Assembly: GCF_002951615.1 (NCBI RefSeq)
Contig: NZ_CP019062.1
Location: forward strand, 992,001 to 1,056,000
Reading direction: 5' to 3'
Source of the DNA: Rahnella sikkimica
Lineage (GTDB): Bacteria > Pseudomonadota > Gammaproteobacteria > Enterobacterales > Enterobacteriaceae
DNA: 64,000 nt
Shown here: piece by piece, positions 56,929 to 64,000 of the stretch
Layout of the letters: each line of letters opens with the position of its first letter
Numbering within the stretch: the stretch's first letter is position 1
Position numbers and translations under genes: made by a program
The notes under the pieces: model-generated
The model's database searches: none
Seen by the model: only the letters and a program-made list of their open reading frames with translations
What the model was told of the DNA's origin: nothing

Positions 56929-58043
56929 TGGACGTAAACAATCCGATTATTACCTCCAGCGCCCGCCAAATCAGCGGGCGTTGTCTTTTGAATGGGGTAG
57001 AGGTTCCTTTCGTCTCGTTTGATGTTGAGAACAACTCATTCCGAGGTGCGGGAACGTTTAACCTGACCTTGGCAACTTCGGCATTACCGGCAGATATGGG
57101 AATGCTGAGCTACTGGGCGGCGCAGACCACGATTAAAGTTGAGCTTTCAGTTTCTGTTATTAGTCAGCCAGGAACGGATGAAAAGCGTCTCATTGTCGGC
57201 AACATCGACACCTGGCACTTTGACCCGGCAAGAGTTGAAATAACGGCGGACGGGCGCGACCTTACCGCATTGATGATTGATGCTAAATCAGCAGGTGAGA
57301 GCTTCAAGAACTATACCAGTTCGCAGATAGCCACAATCCTTGCTCAGCGGCACGGACTGACGCCAGTGGTCACGGCAACAACTGGCAGGTTTGGCGAATT
57401 CTACCAAATCGACTCAGCGCACCTGACAGGTGAACAAACGGAATGGGACTTGATCACCACGCTGGCAGGCATTGAGAACTTCAATGTGTACGTGGATGGC
57501 GAGAATCTGGTGTTCGCTCCCGTAACCGACCCGGCAAAAGCTGACAACTATGTGATTCGTTGGCAGCCGCCGGGCGCACTGGCTTACCCCCAGTGCAATA
57601 TGTCAGAAGACCTTTCGTTCTCTCGTGCGCTGACGATTTCCAAAGGAGTGACGGTAGAGGTAATGAGCTGGAATGCAAAACGAAAGAATAAACAGTTCAT
57701 GGCTTCATATCCGAAAGTAGCCAAAGGCACCACCCCCGGTAATTCAACAGCCAAAACGCAGGTGTATCGAGTTATCCGCAACGGGTTATCTCCTGAATCT
57801 GCTACGGCGCTGGCACAAAAAATCTATCGTGAAATTGTTCAGCATGAGATGAAATTCACCGGCTCAACCGCTGGTGACAATCTGCTTACGCCTGAAACGA
57901 TGGTGCGCATTGAGGGGACAGCCAGTCCGTTTGATCAACTTTACTACTGTGACAGCGTGCGCCGAACATTGAGTTGGGATACCGGATATACGATGACAAT
58001 ATCAGGGAAAAACCACAGCCCAGCATTGGAGGTTTCACAGTGA
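56928..58043 (+). CDS. Baseplate hub protein (gpD/gp27-like)
   Basis: A 371-aa protein starting MDVNNPIITSSARQISGRCL. The two beta-barrel style segments (KRLIVGNIDTWHFDPARVEI and ADGRDLTALMIDAKSAGESF) and SSQIATILAQRHGLTPVVTA are typical of P2 gpD-like late control / hub proteins. It forms the trimeric hub that holds the spike encoded next. Confidence 0.88.
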   Translation: MDVNNPIITSSARQISGRCLLNGVEVPFVSFDVENNSFRGAGTFNLTLATSALPADMGMLSYWAAQTTIKVELSVSVISQPGTDEKRLIVGNIDTWHFDPARVEITADGRDLTALMIDAKSAGESFKNYTSSQIATILAQRHGLTPVVTATTGRFGEFYQIDSAHLTGEQTEWDLITTLAGIENFNVYVDGENLVFAPVTDPAKADNYVIRWQPPGALAYPQCNMSEDLSFSRALTISKGVTVEVMSWNAKRKNKQFMASYPKVAKGTTPGNSTAKTQVYRVIRNGLSPESATALAQKIYREIVQHEMKFTGSTAGDNLLTPETMVRIEGTASPFDQLYYCDSVRRTLSWDTGYTMTISGKNHSPALEVSQ

Positions 58044-58669
58044 GAGCATTAATGAATGCCGTAACTGGCAGGGCACAGCAGGCCAATGCTGGGTTTACCG
58101 GCACACGACAGGGAACGGTAACCGCTTACGACCCTAAAACCTACTCAGTCAAGGTTCAGTTGCAACCTACAGGAGAGGAAACCGGCTGGATACCACTGGC
58201 GACAACATGGGTTGGCAATGGATATGGCCTCGTTGCCGGTCCAATGCTCGGCGCGGTTATTTCTGTGGAGTTCGATTCAGGAAATGCGAGCAACGGGATG
58301 GCAGTTGGTCAGTTCTTCAATGATGTCGACCGTTGCCCAGGTCCGCCATCTGGACAGTTCTGGGTTATCGACTCATCAGGCTCTTCAATCAAGCTCACCA
58401 ATGACAAAAAGGTAACCGTAACCGATGGTGGCGGCTCAACAGTCGTCATGAACGGCGATGGGACTGGCACAATGAATTTCGCGTCCGGTCTGACGATCAA
58501 TGCATCAACCACACAGGTTAACGGAAATCTACAGGTTTCTGGAAGCATCAAAGACCAGAACGGCGCTAAAGGTACTGTTCAGAAAATTCGTGACGTATTC
58601 GACAATCACGTTCACAACGGCGTTCAGACCGGCAGCGGCTCAACAAATATTCCAACTACTCAGCTGTAG
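58040..58669 (+). CDS. Baseplate spike protein (gpV-like)
   Basis: A 209-aa protein. The N-terminal OB-like domain (GFTGTRQGTVTAYDPKTYSV, IPLATTWVGNGYGLVAGPML) precedes a Gly/Thr-rich triple beta helix (TMNFASGLTINASTTQVNGN) and a tip with HVH in FDNHVHNGVQTG, where spikes bind an iron ion. It punctures the outer membrane on contraction. The GTG at 58040 follows GGAGG and overlaps the hub stop (GTGA). Confidence 0.88.
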   Translation: MRALMNAVTGRAQQANAGFTGTRQGTVTAYDPKTYSVKVQLQPTGEETGWIPLATTWVGNGYGLVAGPMLGAVISVEFDSGNASNGMAVGQFFNDVDRCPGPPSGQFWVIDSSGSSIKLTNDKKVTVTDGGGSTVVMNGDGTGTMNFASGLTINASTTQVNGNLQVSGSIKDQNGAKGTVQKIRDVFDNHVHNGVQTGSGSTNIPTTQL

Positions 58670-58676
58670 GTGACCC

Positions 58677-59042
58677 ATGTATGACCTTTACCACTATATC
58701 GGAGGTGACATTAGCACCTCGCCGACGGGCGACCTGCGCCCAGTTTCTGACACTGAGCGCGGAACTCAGCGTGTATTAAGGCGGCTGATGACGAATCCAG
58801 GTGATTATCTGTTCCACCCAGAATACGGGGCGGGACTTGGCAAGAAAGTGGGGGAATCGGTCAACCTAAACGAATGGAAGGCGCTAATCCTCGGGCAAAT
58901 GTTTCTTGAGGACTCCGTAGCCACAACTCCTGCACCCAAAGTCACTCTGACCCTAATCGATATGGGCGTCAGTTGCTCAATTCAGTACACCGATGCCGTC
59001 TCAGGCACTCCCGCAACACTCAGTTTTGACGTGACGAGGTAA
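58677..59042 (+). CDS. Baseplate wedge protein (gp25/gpW-like)
   Basis: A 121-aa protein. RGTQRVLRRLMTNPGDYLFH, PEYGAGLGKKVGESVN and the final beta pair match the T4 gp25 / P2 gpW family, which nucleates sheath assembly and has lysozyme-like topology. It lies between spike and J-like genes, as in P2. Confidence 0.9.
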   Translation: MYDLYHYIGGDISTSPTGDLRPVSDTERGTQRVLRRLMTNPGDYLFHPEYGAGLGKKVGESVNLNEWKALILGQMFLEDSVATTPAPKVTLTLIDMGVSCSIQYTDAVSGTPATLSFDVTR

Positions 59043-59046
59043 TCGC

Positions 59047-60174
59047 GTGGCATCACTAAACATTAAAAGCTTCGCCACTCTGGTGAGCGATCAAGTTACC
59101 GCAATGCAAGCAAGTGCGGCCGGACTTGTCGATCTCGCAATCGGCAGTATTTTGCGTGCAATAGTAGAGTCAAATTCCGGCGTGGCGATGTGGATACAAC
59201 AACTCATCGTGAATTTGCTTGTCACCACCCGCGCAGCAACTTGCTCAGGCGCTGACCTTGATAGTTGGATGGCAGATTTCAGCTTCACCCGTTTATCCGC
59301 AGTTCAGGCAACTGGTCAGGTGACATTCAGCCGTTTCACGGCAACCAATCAGGCGTTGATCCCAGTTGGTTCAGAGGTTACGACAACTGACGGAACCCAG
59401 ATTTACACTGTCACTACCGACATAACTAATGCTGCCTATGACCCTACGCAATTAGGTTATGTCATTGCCGCAGGCGTGAGTTCACTAGCCGTGCCAGTGC
59501 AGGCCAATACGGCAGGCGCAGCAGGCAACGCTCAAGCCGGAACAATCACGATCATCTCCGGCTCAATCCAGTACGTAGATACCGTGACGAACTCGACCAC
59601 ATTCGTTAACGGTGAAGATGCAGAAACGGATGATGCTTTCAGAGCCCGTTTTGTTCTCTGGATCGCGTCATTATCCAAGGCGACAAAATCAGCCATCGGA
59701 TATGCGCTATCCAGCATGCAAAGCGGAGTCACTTACACCCTGACGGAAAACTACGCCTATAACGGAACTGCTCAGCCTGGTTACTTCTATGCAGTCGTTG
59801 ACGATGGTAGCGGTTCACCAACAACAACCTTCCTCAATCAAGCATACGCAGCTATCGACGCAGTGCGCGGGTTCACTGTGACCTTCGGAGTATTCGCGCC
59901 GACGCTGGTTACGGCGAACGTAGTCATGACAATCACAACTGACCCGTCAGCGACTCACTCTGATATCGTGACTATCGTCACTAACGCGCTTCAAACGTAT
60001 ATCGCAAGCCTGTCACTCGGTCAGCTTTTGCCCTATACGCAACTGGCGACCATTGCATACGGAGCAAGCTCTCTCGTTACAAACGTTTCAGCGGTTACCC
60101 TCAACAGCGGCACGTCTGACCTTTCAGCCTCGGGCAAGCAGGTTATTCGTGCCGGTACAATATCGGTGAGCTAA
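59047..60174 (+). CDS. Baseplate J-like protein
   Basis: A 375-aa protein starting MASLNIKSFATLVSDQVTAM. AIGSILRAIVESNSGVAMWI, DLDSWMADFSFTRLSAVQAT, and DDAFRARFVLWIASLSKATK match P2 gpJ / T4 gp6 wedge proteins. The start codon is GTG at 59047. It joins the baseplate periphery to the hub. Confidence 0.92.
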   Translation: MASLNIKSFATLVSDQVTAMQASAAGLVDLAIGSILRAIVESNSGVAMWIQQLIVNLLVTTRAATCSGADLDSWMADFSFTRLSAVQATGQVTFSRFTATNQALIPVGSEVTTTDGTQIYTVTTDITNAAYDPTQLGYVIAAGVSSLAVPVQANTAGAAGNAQAGTITIISGSIQYVDTVTNSTTFVNGEDAETDDAFRARFVLWIASLSKATKSAIGYALSSMQSGVTYTLTENYAYNGTAQPGYFYAVVDDGSGSPTTTFLNQAYAAIDAVRGFTVTFGVFAPTLVTANVVMTITTDPSATHSDIVTIVTNALQTYIASLSLGQLLPYTQLATIAYGASSLVTNVSAVTLNSGTSDLSASGKQVIRAGTISVS

Positions 60175-60903
60175 ATGGCTACAGGTGATCAGGCAGACAT
60201 CCTCACGCGCCTGAAGGCGTTAATTCCCCCAACATGGTTTGGCGACGACCATCCATTTGTCACGGCAATCCTAACAGCGTGCGCACAATCTCTGGCGTGG
60301 TGTTATTCGTTATATGTCTACGCTCAATTGCAAACGAGGATTAGCACGGCGACCGACGGCTGGCTTGATTTAATTGCCTACGACTATTTCGGGAATAATT
60401 ACGGCAGAACCGCGGGGCAGTCGGATGACGTTTTCAGAAACGCGATAAAAATAAATTTATTCCGTGAACGCGGGACGAGACATGCGATAGAGAAAATTCT
60501 TGAAGATTTGACAGGGAATACCCCGTTTATATTTGAGCCGCAAAGGCCGCTGGATACCGGTGCGTATGGTGGGCCAATGTGCGGCTATGGTGTTGCTGGT
60601 GGCTACGGCTCTCTGCTTATCCCATACCAAGCTTTCGTTATAGCCTATAGACCCACCGGTACAGGCATCCCATACGTCGCTGGTTACAGCTCCACGCCAT
60701 CTGGTTACAGCGTTGCATCACGCGGTGAATATGCCTCACAGGCCATGATTACGGGCTCAGTTACCGACGCTCAAATATATGCTGCTGTCGCTTCTGTGAA
60801 AATGGAAGGGACTATTGTTTGGGTGAGCATTCTCTCTCAGCCTGATCCAGCCAAACGGCGCATCGGCATTGATTATACCGTCGGACAATCTCAAATTTAC
60901 TAA
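60175..60903 (+). CDS. Baseplate protein (gpI-position)
   Basis: A 242-aa protein starting MATGDQADILTRLKALIPPT. The segment GWLDLIAYDYFGNNYGRTAG and FRNAIKINLFRERGTRHAIE is typical of the wedge protein that follows J and carries the fibre. It ends with a Gly/Tyr-rich region and a small C-terminal domain. It abuts the J-like gene. Confidence 0.8.
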   Translation: MATGDQADILTRLKALIPPTWFGDDHPFVTAILTACAQSLAWCYSLYVYAQLQTRISTATDGWLDLIAYDYFGNNYGRTAGQSDDVFRNAIKINLFRERGTRHAIEKILEDLTGNTPFIFEPQRPLDTGAYGGPMCGYGVAGGYGSLLIPYQAFVIAYRPTGTGIPYVAGYSSTPSGYSVASRGEYASQAMITGSVTDAQIYAAVASVKMEGTIVWVSILSQPDPAKRRIGIDYTVGQSQIY

Positions 60904-60928
60904 CTAAATCACTTAGCAGGAGAGTGAC

Positions 60929-63118
60929 ATGTCATTTGTTGATGGCGAAATTCCTTTAGCTGCTAAGTTTAATGACTTGGCTACCAAGGATGATTTAAGT
61001 GCTGCTGTAACGGCAAAGATTGCAGATATTACTGGCTATCAAACAGCAGCTGAAGTATCCGCTGACCTTGCAGCACAGAACAGCCAAACTGCTCAAAACG
61101 CCATGCTATTGGCACAGGCATCTGCGACAACAGCACAGGTGGCTGCGGCAAATGCGCAGTCAATTTCCGATGGCGGTACGACTTACGCAACTTCAGCGGC
61201 AGGGATTGCAGCTACCACTTCAGGGCAATACTTTCGCGTTCCGCAGGGAACTGGCAGCGCAACCAGCTTTATTTATTACCAAAACAATGCAGGCGTAGCT
61301 GCTCCGGTTGCTCAACAAGCCGGGCAAGCTGCTATGGATGCTGCAACGGCGCAGGTTAACGCACTTAACCTAATTTTGGGGTTAGTAACCCCACCTGGTT
61401 ATAAAGTTGTCTTCAATGACAATACAGGCAGCTTCTCAGTCGCAATCACTGATACAGGGGTCTTGCAGGCAGGGAATGCGGCTATAACTCTTGCGAACAT
61501 ATCAAGTCTAATAACCTCTTTAGCATCTATAAACTCCGCCGTAATTGGTGGCGTTACTATGGGCACAGATCCGCAAAATAATGCCCTGACAATTTATGAT
61601 GCGCTTTACCAGATTTGCGTACAGGTTTCGTCCACGGGAGCCCTTTCGGCTGGCACGGCAATGGTGAACAACCTTACTGCCGTGAACAGTCTTCAGCTTC
61701 CTGACGGAACAACGGTAGGCAGCACTCTACCAAGCGGATTTGTGGCTGGCTTTGTGGACACACTCTATCAATTATCGGCGGGGTTGAAATCTGACGGCAC
61801 GTGGGCAATGGGGTCAGGCAGCGCGGTAAATCTGACCGTGACGAACCTGACGGCGGCAAACATCTCGTCTCCAGCGCTTACCGGTTCATCTACACCCAAG
61901 ACACTGAAAAAGCTTTTGGCTGATATCGTTCACATAGTGAGTTACGGGCAATCTCTGTCATGCGGTATCAACGGCATGCCATTGCAAACGACATCGGCTC
62001 TCTACAACGCCATAAAGTTTAACGGCGGCGTACGCTCTCAGGACGGCGGATCGGTATCATCTGCAAACCACGCAAGCTTTCAGCCTTACATCGAGACGTT
62101 CGCGACCACGCCTGACGGCGATGGGTATGAAACAGTGCTTGGTGGCTGCATCAAAATGCTCTATGACCTCACTGTGAAAGAGAACTACGGTTTTACTACC
62201 ACGTCAATGAAGGTTCTGGGGTCAGCGCCGGGTGAGGGTGGTCAGCAAATATCGTCACTCTCACAATACCCCGGTACTTACATGCAGCGGGTAAAAGACG
62301 ACCTGACTTATGGGTACTCACTAGCACAGGCAGGCGGTAAGACATATGAACCGCTGGCGATGCTGTGGATACAGGGCGAAGCCAATCAGGCCGCAGGAAC
62401 CACAGCGAGCGACTACATCACGGCGTTTGGTTCGATGATGACGCAGATAAATAGCTTCGCCACCACGGTGATGGGATCAACATTCACCTTCCCAGTATTC
62501 ACTTACCAGTTTGCTTCATGGATGAACTGGACTGTGAACACGACTTACCCCGTTATCCCGTTAGCACTATCAACGCTGGCATCCACGCGGGCAGACGTCG
62601 TATTAGCCACGGCAATTTATATGCTCCCTTACTACGACAAGGCACACCTGACCGGCGTGGGATATAAAATATTCGGGGCATATCAGGGACTGGCAATAAA
62701 GAGAACCATTCTTGACGGTGTGAAATTTACGCCTCTTCAGCCAATCGACCATCTCGTTCAGGGCAACTTAATCACTACGCGTTTCAATCCTGTAGGCGGG
62801 CTGGTTTTGGATACCTCTCTCATCTCTGATCCGGGTAATTACGGCTTCTCTCTGGTGGACTCTTCAGGCAGCGCACTAACCATTTCTTCAGTGAGTTGCG
62901 CATATGACACCGTGACTGTTGTAACTGCGGCTACTGTTCCATCAGGCGCAAAGCTGAGATATGCATTTGTCGGCGGAACGGCGAATACCAACCCCGGACC
63001 AACTACCGGACCACGTGGTTGCTTGAGAGATTCGCAGGGCGATACGATTATTTTTGACCCCTCAGGCGTTAATTGGGCGATGCACAATTACTGCATAATT
63101 TTCGAATTATCATTGTGA
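60929..63118 (+). CDS. Tail fibre / tailspike with SGNH-type esterase domain
   Basis: A 729-aa protein. Residues 1-330 form a repetitive Ala/Ser/Thr-rich shaft (AAEVSADLAAQNSQTAQNAM). Residues about 335-590 form an SGNH hydrolase-like domain: Ser in HIVSYGQSLSCGING (near 341), WIQGEANQAAG (near 480), and Asp-x-x-His in YYDKAHLTGVGYKIFG (near 570). The last 130 residues are beta-rich. Such domains deacetylate surface glycans, so it probably binds and modifies host O-antigen or capsule. AGGAG precedes the ATG. Confidence 0.85.
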   Translation: MSFVDGEIPLAAKFNDLATKDDLSAAVTAKIADITGYQTAAEVSADLAAQNSQTAQNAMLLAQASATTAQVAAANAQSISDGGTTYATSAAGIAATTSGQYFRVPQGTGSATSFIYYQNNAGVAAPVAQQAGQAAMDAATAQVNALNLILGLVTPPGYKVVFNDNTGSFSVAITDTGVLQAGNAAITLANISSLITSLASINSAVIGGVTMGTDPQNNALTIYDALYQICVQVSSTGALSAGTAMVNNLTAVNSLQLPDGTTVGSTLPSGFVAGFVDTLYQLSAGLKSDGTWAMGSGSAVNLTVTNLTAANISSPALTGSSTPKTLKKLLADIVHIVSYGQSLSCGINGMPLQTTSALYNAIKFNGGVRSQDGGSVSSANHASFQPYIETFATTPDGDGYETVLGGCIKMLYDLTVKENYGFTTTSMKVLGSAPGEGGQQISSLSQYPGTYMQRVKDDLTYGYSLAQAGGKTYEPLAMLWIQGEANQAAGTTASDYITAFGSMMTQINSFATTVMGSTFTFPVFTYQFASWMNWTVNTTYPVIPLALSTLASTRADVVLATAIYMLPYYDKAHLTGVGYKIFGAYQGLAIKRTILDGVKFTPLQPIDHLVQGNLITTRFNPVGGLVLDTSLISDPGNYGFSLVDSSGSALTISSVSCAYDTVTVVTAATVPSGAKLRYAFVGGTANTNPGPTTGPRGCLRDSQGDTIIFDPSGVNWAMHNYCIIFELSL

Positions 63119-63125
63119 GGTTCAC

Positions 63126-63842
63126 ATGGCAGGACTTGGGCTAAATATTCCAGGTGCATCATGGTCTGCTGCAAATGTCATCGGTTCAGTTTACCCGTTG
63201 CCATCGATAGCAAAATTGACAACTTATGGCAGTGCAGGTGCAACAGCTATTTTGGGAGCAGCACCAACGGTAATTAACACGCCAATATTGAGCACAAACT
63301 ATTTCACGGGCAGCGGGAACGGCGGCGGTTATGACACTGGCGTCGCTGATGTAGCCACCAAAACAATCATGCTCCTTTGTAGCCCGGCAGCATCAGGACG
63401 ATCTACAGGCATGGGGGACTATCAAGGTAGTGGTGTAACCCCTAATGGCGACTGGTTCTTGTTTGATGCCACTAACGGCGCTATCCGTGCCACGGCATCA
63501 ACAACCACCTCAACCTCTCAGAGCGCCCTTACCACAGCAATCTTCGATGGAAAGTTTTATCTGTGCTTCGCGGATTTCTCTGCAACGCAAGTAACCGTCA
63601 GTGTATATAAGGGCGGAACCCTGCTCAGCGGCACCACTCAGACACTGGCAACACGCGGAGTCGCTGCTGTGAACATTCGAATCGCCAGAGATTACACCGC
63701 CTCAGATACAAACAACGTCAATGCCAACATCAACATTGCGGCAAGCGGCCTGTGGCCGGGCGTTAACCTCACCACGGCACAAAAATTACAGATGTATAAC
63801 GTCATGGTCTCTCTGTATTCGAGCAAATTAACCCTCGGTTAA
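63126..63842 (+). CDS. Tail-associated lectin-like protein
   Basis: A 238-aa protein starting MAGLGLNIPGASWSAANVIG. Beta-rich with a long Gly/Thr/Ser content and a segment (AIFDGKFYLCFADFSATQVT, VSVYKGGTLLSGTTQTLATR) like concanavalin-type lectin folds. It lies 7 bp after the tail fibre gene and probably works with it at the host surface. The family is not certain. Confidence 0.65.
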   Translation: MAGLGLNIPGASWSAANVIGSVYPLPSIAKLTTYGSAGATAILGAAPTVINTPILSTNYFTGSGNGGGYDTGVADVATKTIMLLCSPAASGRSTGMGDYQGSGVTPNGDWFLFDATNGAIRATASTTTSTSQSALTTAIFDGKFYLCFADFSATQVTVSVYKGGTLLSGTTQTLATRGVAAVNIRIARDYTASDTNNVNANINIAASGLWPGVNLTTAQKLQMYNVMVSLYSSKLTLG

Positions 63843-63873
63843 AACCTACTCAGCAAATTGAATGAATCCTATG

Positions 63874-63896
63874 AACCCGCCTAGTGCGGGTTTTTT
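63874..63896 (+). terminator. Late-operon terminator, copy 3
   Basis: AACCCGC / GCGGGTT with a CTAGT loop and a T tract, the same stem as at 48556 and 50148. Confidence 0.85.
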
Positions 63897-63913
63897 CATT
63901 TCTGGAGAAATAA

Positions 63914-64000
63914 ATGGATCGCCAAATAATTTACCCTGGGGCTATTCCCCTAGAGACGGATTTACTCAACACCAATAAATACACAATGATTGGCCTTGGC
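63914..64000 (+). CDS. Phage tail protein, partial (runs off the right edge)
   Basis: 29 codons are visible, starting MDRQIIYPGAIPLETDLLNT, with CTGGAG 7 nt before the ATG. Proteins that begin this way are found next to tail fibres in enterobacterial phages. The rest lies outside the window. Confidence 0.7.
   Translation, partial: MDRQIIYPGAIPLETDLLNTNKYTMIGLG

Larger units (their letters stand above)
14771..64000. mobile_element. Lambdoid prophage with contractile-tail module (left 49 kb, right end outside the window)
   Basis: The prophage begins between the ycgN stop and the integrase gene. It holds, in order, integration, recombination, early control, immunity, replication, nin, lysis, DNA packaging, capsid, contractile tail and tail fibre genes. 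Early control is lambdoid (N, CIII, CI, Cro, CII, O, a Q-position protein). Morphogenesis is of myovirus type (sheath, tube, gp25 and J baseplate proteins). The right attachment site and host junction are not in the window, so the left boundary is inferred from gene content only. Confidence 0.95.

Overview
The window joins about 14.8 kb of an enterobacterial chromosome to the first 49 kb of a large temperate prophage, which runs off the right edge. The host genes (zwf, eda, yoaB, yoaA, tsaB, a Slp-family lipoprotein, fadD, rnd, minEDC, ycgL, an MltB-type transglycosylase, ycgM, ycgN) are close to their Escherichia coli counterparts. Their order, with zwf directly followed by eda and an MltB-like gene between ycgL and ycgM, suggests a Yersiniaceae-type genus such as Rahnella or Serratia. 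That genus-level guess is inference.

Host part (1-14770): central carbon metabolism (zwf carries an apparent one-base deletion), a DinG-type helicase, tRNA modification (TsaB), fatty-acid activation, RNase D, and the leftward minCDE operon that places the division septum. The prophage begins just after ycgN.

Phage left arm (14797-27480, all minus strand): integrase, excisionase, then a dense series of small overlapping genes, many unknown, with several intrinsic terminators between them. It includes a DEDD exonuclease, SSB, a Rad52-type annealase, a CIII-like peptide, a coiled-coil protein and the antiterminator N. N, a strong PL promoter, paired nutL/nutR sites and the embedded terminators fit a lambda-style antiterminated PL operon.

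Switch and right arm (27482-36336): CI repressor, OL/OR operators built on TATGCG half-sites, Cro, CII with a matching PRE site, an O-type initiator carrying iterons, a DnaB-type helicase, nin-region genes (NinB, Dam-type methylase, NinH-like, NinF-like, NinG) and a DUF1133 protein in the Q position. A PR'-like promoter, a tR'-like terminator and a short tRNA-Trp-like gene follow.

Late region (37025-64000): lysis cassette (holin, GH19 endolysin, second small membrane protein, Rz with embedded Rz1), a KilA-N protein behind a long inverted repeat, terminase, portal, scaffold and capsid. These are followed by a contractile-tail module: sheath, tube, tail assembly chaperone with a -1 frameshift site, tape measure, baseplate hub, spike, gp25-like and J-like proteins. 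A tail fibre with an SGNH-type esterase domain ends the set. The phage therefore combines lambdoid control with myovirus-type morphogenesis. Between chaperone and tape measure lies an AT-rich gene for a secreted protein (a likely moron), and an IS4-family element has inserted into the loop of the terminator that follows it.
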